Below, piece after piece: positions 1 to 9,100 of a DNA stretch of 37,355 nucleotides. The stretch comes from Planctomyces sp. GTDB lineage: Bacteria; Planctomycetota; Planctomycetia; Planctomycetales; Planctomycetaceae. The first letter of the stretch is position 1, and the number at the start of each line of letters is the position of its first letter. The notes under the pieces were generated by a model. That model was not told where the DNA came from. It did no database searches and was given only the letters and a program-made list of their open reading frames with translations. A program made the position numbers and the translations under genes. The stretch spans positions 1 to 37,355 of the forward strand of contig SXPC01000088.1 of assembly GCA_005778225.1 (NCBI GenBank), given 5' to 3'.

Positions 1-1
1 A

Positions 2-625
2 TCAACACTGCTGCGCATCATGATCGGCTTGATTGAACCTGACAGCGGCTCGGTCCGTTTCGATGGAGAAGAACTGACTCCTCAGAATGTCCTGAAACTC
101 CGCACGCGCATGGGCTACGTCCTCCAGGACGGCGGCCTGTTCCCTCACATGAGTATTCGCGACAACATCATGCTCATGGCTCGTCACTTGAAAATCATGA
201 CCCATGACGAGCGCGACCAACGCCTCGAGTACCTCTGCAATCTGACCCGCTTCCCCAAATCTGCACTCGATCGCCTCCCCTCCAAAATCTCCGGCGGACA
301 GCGCCAACGGGTTGCGATCATGCGCGCCCTCATGCTCGACCCGCCTCTTCTGCTCCTCGACGAACCCCTCGGCGCCCTCGACCCCATCGTTCGCTTTGAA
401 CTCCAGGAAGACCTCAAACAGATCTTCGAGGAACTCAAAAAGACGGTCGTCTTCGTCACCCACGACCTCAGCGAAGCCGCCTTCTTCAGCAGTCAGGTCG
501 CTCTCCTCGAAACCGGCCAGATACTGCAACTGGGCACCATCGACGAATTCGCGTCCAACCCCGCCAGCGACTTCGTCACCCGCTTCCTCCAAGCCCACCG
601 CCCGCTGATGTTAGATCCGTCCTAG
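2..625 (+). CDS. ABC transporter ATP-binding protein, glycine betaine/osmoprotectant (OpuCA-type); 5' truncated by window edge
   Basis: Open frame from base 2 (STLLRIMIGLI after the missing Walker A); signature SGGQRQRVAIMRAL; Walker B LLLLDEPLGALD; H-loop VTHD. Ends at TAG 623-625 with no CBS domains. Confidence 0.93.
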   Translation, partial: STLLRIMIGLIEPDSGSVRFDGEELTPQNVLKLRTRMGYVLQDGGLFPHMSIRDNIMLMARHLKIMTHDERDQRLEYLCNLTRFPKSALDRLPSKISGGQRQRVAIMRALMLDPPLLLLDEPLGALDPIVRFELQEDLKQIFEELKKTVVFVTHDLSEAAFFSSQVALLETGQILQLGTIDEFASNPASDFVTRFLQAHRPLMLDPS

Positions 626-779
626 GGTGGCCCAGCCGTTCATGGCTGGGTGAGCAAAGCTCACAAGAAGACTCACCATACGCATCCAGCTGAGGTCACC
701 ACGTCAACTTGAACTTGATTACGCATGGCGCTGATATCCTGTCGCTACGCGACCCAGCCATGAACGGCTGGGCCACCCC
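624..779. repeat. ~156-bp element bounded by a 27-bp perfect inverted repeat (624-650 / 753-779: agggtggcccagccgttcatggctggg / cccagccatgaacggctgggccaccct)
   Basis: Arms are exact reverse complements. Each arm contains the mini-hairpin CCCAGCC-gttcat-GGCTGGG. A related copy lies at 26493-26554. Confidence 0.9.
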
Positions 780-808
780 TAAAAATCATCCCTCCTTGAG
801 ACACCCCC

Positions 809-2308
809 ATGCCCATTCTCGTTGTCTTTCTCCTCCTGCTCTTCCCCTCTCCCACCTTCGCTCAAAGCCCCTCCAAAGCCAAAGTCACCATCGGCTCCAA
901 AGCCTTCACAGAGTCCGTCATCCTTGGCGAAATGCTCTCTCAACTTTCGTCGCACACCGGTGGCGACGTCAATCATCGCAAACAACTCGGCGGCACTCAG
1001 GTCGTCTACCAGGGGCTCCTCAAAGGCGAGATCGACGCCTACGTCGAATACACTGGCACCATCTCGACCGAGATCCTCCGCAGTCAGCCCGGCATCTCCT
1101 TCGACGAGATGAAACGCGACTTGGCAGAGCAGGGGGTCGAGATATCCAACTCACTTGGCTTTAACAACACCTACGCCATCGGCATCAAACAGGAAACCGC
1201 GAGCAAACTCGGCCTCAAGAAAATCTCCGATCTCCAGCAACACCCCGATCTCCGTATCGGCTTCTCCGACGAATTCCTCAAACGCCAGGACGGCTGGCCC
1301 GGTTTACGCCGCGTCTACAATCTCAACAATGCTTCCCCGCGAGGCATGGACCATGCACTCGCCTATCAGGCCCTGCGCACTGGTTCTCTCGACGTCATCG
1401 ACCTCTACACCACAGACGCGGAAATCCAAGCCGAGAATCTCGTCGTCCTCGAAGACGACCTCCATTACTTCCCCGAATACCAAGCCGTCATTCTCTACCG
1501 CGACGACCTGAAATACCGCGCCCCCCAAGCCGTTAACGCCCTCCTCACCCTCCAGGAGAAAATCAACGAAAACACCATGATCGCCCTCAATGCCGAGGCG
1601 ATCATCGACCACAAGTCCGAACGTCTGATCGCCGCCACCTTCCTTCAGCAGAACATTGACCCGACCATCCCCATCCCCGCTACCGGTCAGCGCCAGGACA
1701 TCCGTCGTGCCCTTACTGACTTTCTGCGCAACACCTACGATCACCTCTTCCTCGTCACCATCTCGCTGGCCGCGGCCATCATCGTCTCGATCCCTCTGGG
1801 CGTCGTCGCGTATCAAAACCCTAAATGGGGACACCTCATCCTCACCATCACCGGCATCATCCAGACGATCCCCTCACTGGCGATCCTCGTCTTCATGATT
1901 CCTCTCATCGGCCTGGGGACCTGGCCCGCGATTTTTGCCCTCTTCCTTTACAGCCTTCTCCCGATTGTCCGCAACACTTACACAGGACTCAAAAATATCC
2001 CCCAAAGCATCCACGAATCCGCTCAGGCCCTCGGCCTCCCGATGATGGCCCGTCTTCTCAAAATCGAACTTCCTCTCGCAGCCCGCTCCATCCTCGCCGG
2101 AATCAAGACAGCGGCAGTCATCAACGTCGGGACGGCAACCATCGGCGCTCTGATCGGGGCAGGGGGCTACGGCCAACCGATCCTCACAGGCATCCGCCTG
2201 CTCGATTACGGCCTCATCTTCCAGGGCGCCATCCCCGCCGCCATCCTCGCCTTGCTCGTTGAACAGGTCTTCAACGTCTTCGAAAAACGGTTCACCACAG
2301 CTTCGTAA
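809..2308 (+). CDS. Glycine betaine/osmoprotectant ABC transporter, substrate-binding domain fused N-terminal to permease domain
   Basis: Signal peptide MPILVVFLLLLFPSPTFAQ, OpuAC-like SBD (KVTIGSKAFTESVILGEML...DAYVEYTGT), then multi-TM BPD_transp_1 permease (IIQTIPSLAILVFMIPLIGLGTWPAIFALFLYSLLPIVRNTYTGL). Confidence 0.93.
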   Translation: MPILVVFLLLLFPSPTFAQSPSKAKVTIGSKAFTESVILGEMLSQLSSHTGGDVNHRKQLGGTQVVYQGLLKGEIDAYVEYTGTISTEILRSQPGISFDEMKRDLAEQGVEISNSLGFNNTYAIGIKQETASKLGLKKISDLQQHPDLRIGFSDEFLKRQDGWPGLRRVYNLNNASPRGMDHALAYQALRTGSLDVIDLYTTDAEIQAENLVVLEDDLHYFPEYQAVILYRDDLKYRAPQAVNALLTLQEKINENTMIALNAEAIIDHKSERLIAATFLQQNIDPTIPIPATGQRQDIRRALTDFLRNTYDHLFLVTISLAAAIIVSIPLGVVAYQNPKWGHLILTITGIIQTIPSLAILVFMIPLIGLGTWPAIFALFLYSLLPIVRNTYTGLKNIPQSIHESAQALGLPMMARLLKIELPLAARSILAGIKTAAVINVGTATIGALIGAGGYGQPILTGIRLLDYGLIFQGAIPAAILALLVEQVFNVFEKRFTTAS

Positions 2309-2413
2309 TGGCCGCCGAAACGCGAAAGTTTGATCGGCATCCTCTCGCAAACGGTTTCAAAACAGATAAAATGGTGGACGTTTCAATATAACTTCCAACC
2401 CGCTCAACTCAGC

Positions 2414-2430
2414 TGTGACAGGATGTCACA
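2414..2430. promoter_or_regulatory. Palindrome TGTGACA-gga-TGTCACA upstream of/overlapping alternative start of hybrid kinase gene (candidate operator)
   Basis: Perfect 7-bp arms with 3-nt spacer, read directly from sequence. Function is inferred. Confidence 0.45.
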
Positions 2431-2476
2431 TCGTGAATATTCTACCGCCACGCCACCAACGGCGAATCGGACTTCC

Positions 2477-5400
2477 ATGACCTCACTGGTGCTACGCGAC
2501 TGGCTCACCTCAAACTCTGATCCTCTCGAGCCATTTCGCATTCTGGCCGAGACGCTTCCTCAACTTGTCTGGACCGCCCGCCCCAACGGCGAACTCGAAT
2601 TCGTCAATCGACGGTGGATTGAATACACGGGTTTCGATTCCGACGACGCACAGTCAGGTGCCTGGAAAAAACTCATTCATCCTGAAGACTTTCTGGAGGC
2701 TTCCGCTCATTGGGAACATTCCCTCAAGCACTTTACCCCTCTCGAAACACAAAACCGTTTCCTCGGCAGAAACGGCGAGTATCGCTGGTTCCTTATCCGT
2801 GCCGAGCCACTCCTCGATTCGAATGGCCAGCCCGTCATGTGGTTTGGCACCTGCACCGATATCCACAACGAGCGTTCCGAACAACACCGTCTGAGAGATC
2901 GCTGCCAAACGATCGTTGAAAACGCCAACGACGGTGTCCTCGAAGTCTCCCTTTACGGGACGATCCAGTTTGCTAACCGACGCATGGCCGAACTCCTCGG
3001 TTGCCCGGTCGATGAACTCGTCGGCAGATCGGCACTCGACTTCCTTTTCGAGGAAGAACAACGTCGGGCCCGTATCCGCCTTGAAGCCCGTCGGGAAGGC
3101 CACGGCGAACGCTATGAAGCCCGCTGGCGACGAGCCGATGGTTCCGAAATCTGGATGCACACTGCCAGTACCCCTAAATACGACGCGAATGGCGAGATCA
3201 TCGGCTCCTTCGGTATCTTCACCGATCTGACCTCACTGCGTCATTCGCAAAGCCTGCTCCAAGTCTCCGAACAACGCTTCAAAACCTCAATCGATAACCT
3301 CATCGACTGCTTCGCCATCCTTTCATCCATTCGTGACGACGCCGGTCAGATCGTCGACTTCAAATTCGAGTACCTGAATCCCAACGCCTGCAAAGTCCAT
3401 CGAATGACGTTCGAGGAGCAGATTGGCCACGGCCTGCTCGAACTCATGCCTGTCCATCGCGACAACGGCCTCTTCGACGCCTACAAATCCGTCGTTGAGA
3501 CCGGCAAACCTTACACCGACGAACATCAGCACATCGAAGAACTCGAATCAGGCCACAAGATCTCCCACTGGTTTGAGATTCGTGTCACTCGCATGGACGA
3601 TGGCTTTGTTGCTTCCTGGCGAGACATCACCGCTCGCAAAACTGCTCAGCTCAAGCTCGAAGCCATGATCGAGCCCTATCGCAACCTGGCTGAATCACTC
3701 CCGCAACTCGTCTGGGTCAGCGATTACGCAGGCAACATCACCTATTACAACTCGAAAGTTGAGAACTATTCCGGCATCATGAAAGACAAGGACGGTACCT
3801 GGAAATGGCAACCCGTCCTTCATCCAGATGATCACTCTGTGACCATCCAAGCTTGGCAAGCTGCTCTCAGCACTGGCATCATCTACGAATGCGAACACCG
3901 CATCTCCATGAACGACGGCTCGTATCGCTGGCATCTCAGCCGGGCGATCCCGATGGGAGAAGATTACACCCGCCAATGGTTCGGCACCGCCACTGACATC
4001 CATGCCATCAAGCTCGCAGAACGCAACGCCCGTGAACACCATTCTGCTTTAACGCTCAGTGAAGGCAGATTCCGCGCCGCCGTCGATGCCGTCGGAGGGC
4101 TCCTCTGGACAAACTCCTCAGAAGGCCTCATGCATGGCGAACAGCCTGGCTGGGCCACCTTCACAGGCCAAACATACGACGAGTATCAAGGCTATGGCTG
4201 GGCCAAAGCCGTCCACCCCGAGGACGTCCAGCCTTCTATCGAGTCCTGGAAAAAAGCGGTCGCCCATCAATCGACTTACATCTTCGAACATCGCCTCCGG
4301 CGTCACGACGGCGTTTACCGCTTCTTCGCCATCCGCGCTGTTCCCGTCCTCAATGAAGACGGCACAATTCGTGAATGGGTCGGCGTCCACGTCGACATCA
4401 CCGAACAGCGAGAAGCCGAACAAGCCCTCCGAGTCAGCGAGGAAAAGTTTCGACTCATCGCTGACACCATGCCTCAGATCGTCTGGAGCACTCGTCCGGA
4501 CGGTTATCACGACTACTTCAACAAACGCTGGTACGAATACACTGGCATGCCTCTTCCCCATGAACCCGGCGGGGAATATGACCCGCATGAATCCGGACAG
4601 GGCTGGAACTGGAAAGAGTATTTGCATCCCGACGACTACGAGCCCTCCGTCCAACGTTGGCAGGAGTCGCTTCGGACCGGCGAACTTTACACGATCGAGT
4701 ATCGTTTTCGACGTACAGATGGTGTCTATCGATGGTTCATCGGACGCGCCCTCCCTCTCAGAAACGAAGATGGCGAAATCACCCGCTGGTTCGGAACCTG
4801 CACCGATGTGGAGGACGTGAAAGCTGCCGAGAATGCCCTGCGTGACGCCGACCGTCGTAAAGACAACTTCCTTGCCACCCTGGCTCACGAGCTTCGCAAT
4901 CCCCTCGCCCCCATCCGCAGCGCCACCGAACTCCTCAAGCTGACCTCGATCGACGATCCCGTCATCGACGAAATCCGCGACGCCATCGACCGCCAGGTCA
5001 CCCACATGGTCCGTCTCATCGACGACCTCCTCGACATCAGCCGCATCACCAACGGTAAGCTCCAACTTCGACATGAGCCTGTCATTCTTCAGCAGGTTCT
5101 TCAGTCAGCGATCGAAACCTCCATGCCTCTGATCACAGCAGGCCAGCATCAACTCAATATCCAGACTGTCAAAGAACCGATCCCGCTTGTGGGGGATCCC
5201 GTACGACTCGCGCAGATCTTCTCCAACCTCCTCACCAATGCCGCCAAATACAGCGAACCCGGCGGCGACATCTCCATCATCGTCAACCGTCTCGAATACG
5301 AAGTCTGCGTCATCGTCCGCGACCACGGCATCGGCATCCCACCCGAACACCTCCCCCGACTCTTCGAGATGTTCTCGCAAGTCCAGGCGGCCGTCGACCG

Positions 5401-5956
5401 CTCACAAGGCGGCTTAGGGATCGGCCTCTCCCTCGTCCGTGCACTCGTCGAGCACCACGATGGCACCGTCGAGGCACACAGCCAAGGCCTCGGCACCGGC
5501 AGTGAATTCACCGTCCGACTCCCGATTCGCCAACATGATGTCCCCGTTCCAATAACCGTCGCAACCCCCGCTCAACCCATCCCGAAACAAACCGTTCCGA
5601 AGTCTCGCCGAATCCTCGTCGTTGACGATAGCCCCACGATCGCCCGCATGCTCTCAATGCTTCTGGCCACCAAAGGCCACGAAGTCGAAACCGCCAGCAA
5701 CGGCGAAGAAGCCCTGTCCGCACTGCAGTCAAGCGTCTACGACCTCGTCCTCATGGACATCGGCATGCCCATCATGAACGGCTACGAAGCCGCGAAACGC
5801 GCCCGCGCCGCCGGCATCAAGATCCCCATGGTCGCCCTCACCGGCTTCGGCAGAGTAGAAGACAAACACGCCGCTACGCAAGCCGGCTTCAACGCCCACC
5901 TCATCAAACCGATCAGCAGCCAGGCGCTCGATCAGGTGCTGGGGCAGCTTCCATGA
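2477..5956 (+). CDS. Multi-PAS hybrid sensor histidine kinase (about 6 PAS, HisKA, HATPase_c, REC)
   Basis: Repeated PAS signatures (LPQLVWTARPNGELEFVNRRWIEYTG; MPQIVWSTRPDGYHDYFNKRWYEYTG), H-box AHELRNPLAPIRSATELL, G boxes GIGIPPEHLPRLFEMF / GLGIGLSLVRALVEHH, receiver ILVVDDSPTIARML...DLVLMDIGMPIMNGYEAA. Start uncertain: ORF opens at 2330, alternative ATGs at 2423 and 2477. Confidence 0.9.
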   Translation: MTSLVLRDWLTSNSDPLEPFRILAETLPQLVWTARPNGELEFVNRRWIEYTGFDSDDAQSGAWKKLIHPEDFLEASAHWEHSLKHFTPLETQNRFLGRNGEYRWFLIRAEPLLDSNGQPVMWFGTCTDIHNERSEQHRLRDRCQTIVENANDGVLEVSLYGTIQFANRRMAELLGCPVDELVGRSALDFLFEEEQRRARIRLEARREGHGERYEARWRRADGSEIWMHTASTPKYDANGEIIGSFGIFTDLTSLRHSQSLLQVSEQRFKTSIDNLIDCFAILSSIRDDAGQIVDFKFEYLNPNACKVHRMTFEEQIGHGLLELMPVHRDNGLFDAYKSVVETGKPYTDEHQHIEELESGHKISHWFEIRVTRMDDGFVASWRDITARKTAQLKLEAMIEPYRNLAESLPQLVWVSDYAGNITYYNSKVENYSGIMKDKDGTWKWQPVLHPDDHSVTIQAWQAALSTGIIYECEHRISMNDGSYRWHLSRAIPMGEDYTRQWFGTATDIHAIKLAERNAREHHSALTLSEGRFRAAVDAVGGLLWTNSSEGLMHGEQPGWATFTGQTYDEYQGYGWAKAVHPEDVQPSIESWKKAVAHQSTYIFEHRLRRHDGVYRFFAIRAVPVLNEDGTIREWVGVHVDITEQREAEQALRVSEEKFRLIADTMPQIVWSTRPDGYHDYFNKRWYEYTGMPLPHEPGGEYDPHESGQGWNWKEYLHPDDYEPSVQRWQESLRTGELYTIEYRFRRTDGVYRWFIGRALPLRNEDGEITRWFGTCTDVEDVKAAENALRDADRRKDNFLATLAHELRNPLAPIRSATELLKLTSIDDPVIDEIRDAIDRQVTHMVRLIDDLLDISRITNGKLQLRHEPVILQQVLQSAIETSMPLITAGQHQLNIQTVKEPIPLVGDPVRLAQIFSNLLTNAAKYSEPGGDISIIVNRLEYEVCVIVRDHGIGIPPEHLPRLFEMFSQVQAAVDRSQGGLGIGLSLVRALVEHHDGTVEAHSQGLGTGSEFTVRLPIRQHDVPVPITVATPAQPIPKQTVPKSRRILVVDDSPTIARMLSMLLATKGHEVETASNGEEALSALQSSVYDLVLMDIGMPIMNGYEAAKRARAAGIKIPMVALTGFGRVEDKHAATQAGFNAHLIKPISSQALDQVLGQLP

Positions 5957-6119
5957 ATCGTCTCCTGACTCAGCATCTTTCTCCGATTGTAAGAAGGCGG
6001 GGCGTCATTAAGGATTTTAACCTCGAATGTTCCATCTGCCTTCGCGGCGTAATGGCATCGTCGGAGCCGATAGTTGACATATGCAGTTACTTCGCACATG
6101 TAATCCACAAATCTTTTGC

Positions 6120-9100
6120 TCATTGAGCGACCGCGTGAATATCGATAATCCGGTCAGGATACCTGCGTCTCGCATTGCTCTTGTAACCGTATGGAATTTC
6201 GCTCGACCCGATGTTCAGCGACGATATCTGTGGCTCATTCAGAAGCCGGTCACATGCGGACTCAGAAAGCCGGCAGGGTGTGATCCACAAGTCTTTCAGT
6301 TTTGGAAACGCGAGTATCGTTTCCAGACAATCGTCGTCAATCGCGTCACTGTCAGCGACTTTCACGCCACCAACCATGAGTTTTGTCAGTTCACGACAAC
6401 CAGACAATTTGAGAAACCCTGATTGACTGATCGCAGCCTGCTGAAGATCGAGTTCTTCCAGTGATCCCAGCTTCGAAATATGGTCAATTGCTCGGTCAGT
6501 CAGTTTCGGGGTATTCATACCTACCCACATCGATTTGAGGCGAGTCAAACCCACCAAATGACGGAACCCGTCGTCAGTAAATGAATTTCCCTGAAGGGCA
6601 AGTTTTTCCAGTTTCGGCAGCGTTCCGAATGTCTCTAATGAGCCGTCTCCAAGCTTCGCATGACCAAAATGGATGTCTTTCAAATTCTCTAAGCCACGTA
6701 GCGAACGAATGCCCTCATCCGTCAATTTTTTCGCATCCCAGACGATAAGACGCTCCAGCAGTTTCATCCCACTCATGTATTTCATCGAAGCATCGGTCAC
6801 TTGACCGTCGGTGAGTGCCAGTTTTGTCAGTGAATTGCATTTTGCAGCCCACTGCATGCATTCGTCTGTTTGGGTTTGTGAGTTGTCCAGCCGAAAATTT
6901 CTCGTTTTGTCATCGTAATAGACCATATTGATCGTCTTGATGCGTTTGTCATCATTGAGTTCATACCAGCCGCCCAATCGACGAATCGCTTTGGCGACCT
7001 CCACTTCGTCTGCCACAGGCAATTCGAGTTCCACAGCCTGGGTCTTGGGGTTGCCAGGAATCTCTTCTGCATGATAGCGAAGGTCGAGACGTGTCGTTTC
7101 GCCAGCGCGAACGTCAATTCCTTTGGTCCATACATCCCAGTGTTCAAAATGTCTGGCGGTATTTCGATCACCTGGCACTCTGGGAAGATACGTGCCTGGT
7201 GGCAGACAGGTCCGAAAGCTTCCATCGCTTTGGACGGTCATATTTCTTACCCAGACAGGTCGACTGGCAATCGTTGAGTTCCGTTCAATCGAAATCGTTG
7301 TCTTGACTCCTGGAGTGATCTCCAAGTGAGGCTTACCAGTTGCATGGTCGACGATGCTCCCCTCGATCCATCCACCTTTGGTCAATGCAACCTGGACCTC
7401 TGTTTTCACTTCACCATGCCCTGAAAACTTGAAGTCGACTGGAAAAGAAATATGGTCCGCGGAATCAACGCTCAACGAGTATTCGCTGGCTGGCAATCCG
7501 TTGAATCGAAATCTTCCATTCTCATCGGTGACCGCTTGCCCCTCTTTTCCTGTCCAATTCAGCTTGCTCAGTTTGATCGGACAATCACGAATCGGCGATT
7601 GATCGGTTTGATTGACGACAACTCCTTCGACGACATTCTCTTTGAAAAGAACGATGTCTAGTTCACCAGGGATTTGCTGGTAGTAAGCCTCGACGTGAGC
7701 ATACCCGGGATGATCGATGATCAACGGACTCGCAATTTCCATCCAACCTGTCCCATTCCCCTGATCCACAGATTTTGCATTCTTCTGATTCCAGATCGGG
7801 AGATCATCGATTCGGTATTCTCCGTTACGATTGGTCCTGGCTCTGCGGCCAAGCCCATCTGTTTCTGGCCATTCGTTAAATTTTTGCGCGACCAGGACAT
7901 CTGCGAGAGGAAGTCCCTGTTCATCCATGACTTTTCCCGACAGGACGCCGGATTTCCTCATTGTCAATTCGAGGTCATTCGACTCTATGGAGTTATAGCC
8001 AATCGGAGTCATTTCCGTTGCATACCCTTCCTTGGTTAACTGCAACTTGTAGAAGCGATCAAAAAACTTTGTCTGCGGCTGTGACTCAATGAGAATTCCA
8101 CGATCCCCTGAAGGTGGTTCGAGGTCTGAGAATAGAAAAGTTCCTTCATCGTTTGAGAGTGTCTCAGCGGCAAAAGTCTGTGTCTTAGAACTTTCCGTCC
8201 ATTGGTATAACGTCGCTTTGACCCCTCGAAGGGGTTTCTCTTCTCCGTCACGAATCGAACCGGAAACACTGTAGGCGTTCTCATTCTCAGCAGGGGCTTC
8301 AACTTCATCCGCTTCTTCAACAGTCGGTGCCAATTCCCCCATTAGATTTTCGCCAATCCGCTCCGTGCGAATGATGAACGGCTCGACTGCGCCACTCACC
8401 GGAACATTCACGATCCGATGCGCACTGCCAACGGGCATCACCAGTTGATATTCGGGATGCTCCAGACTGCCATAGACGTAAGTGATGCCTGGTAAACTCT
8501 CAAAGCTCGTGAGTCCATCTTCGTCAGTTGTTCTTGTCCAAAGCTTCACAGAGGCATGATGTCGTTCTAATTGCTGTGCCTGAATCTCATTCTCATCAAC
8601 TCCGATCCAATCTTTAGCCGCACTCCACGAATGCCCCAACAAAAATGAGCCATGATGATAGAAAGTCAGATTAGGGTACACGCTGACCTTAGCACCTGTC
8701 AGCGGCTTCCCCTCCGGATCCAGGCATTTCAACGTGACACTGTTCGTTTTCTCCATCGGAATGAACACACCATCCGACTGGCTCGAAGAAACCAATTGCG
8801 GCCAAAGACTGACACCATCGATACCTTGAAGTTGTTTCAAATAGGGCTCGAATTCTGGATCATTTCGTAACTCCTTGAGTTTCGGCTGCGACGACCACCA
8901 GCCATCGCACATCGCCACCAACTGAATCGGCACATCTCGCGGCAGCGAATCGAACTTGAATGCCCCATCCGGCTGTATCTCAACAGCGTCAGCAAATGAC
9001 AATCGCTTCTGGTTATTGGGATCACTCGAATCGAGGTAGACACATTGAGCCAGCACAGAACCATTTTTAACGGGTCGAGGAACCGCCTCATCGATCCTTC

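Noticed and set aside
624-779. CRISPR-like or IS element
   Set aside because: Only paired inverted arms, no regularly spaced direct repeats, and no transposase ORF inside. At most a REP/MITE-type element.
1304-1834. 176-aa minus-strand ORF in the SBP-permease gene
   Set aside because: Antisense shadow of a motif-supported CDS.
4118-5074. 318-aa minus-strand ORF within the PAS kinase gene
   Set aside because: Antisense shadow of the kinase frame with no recognisable domain or RBS.
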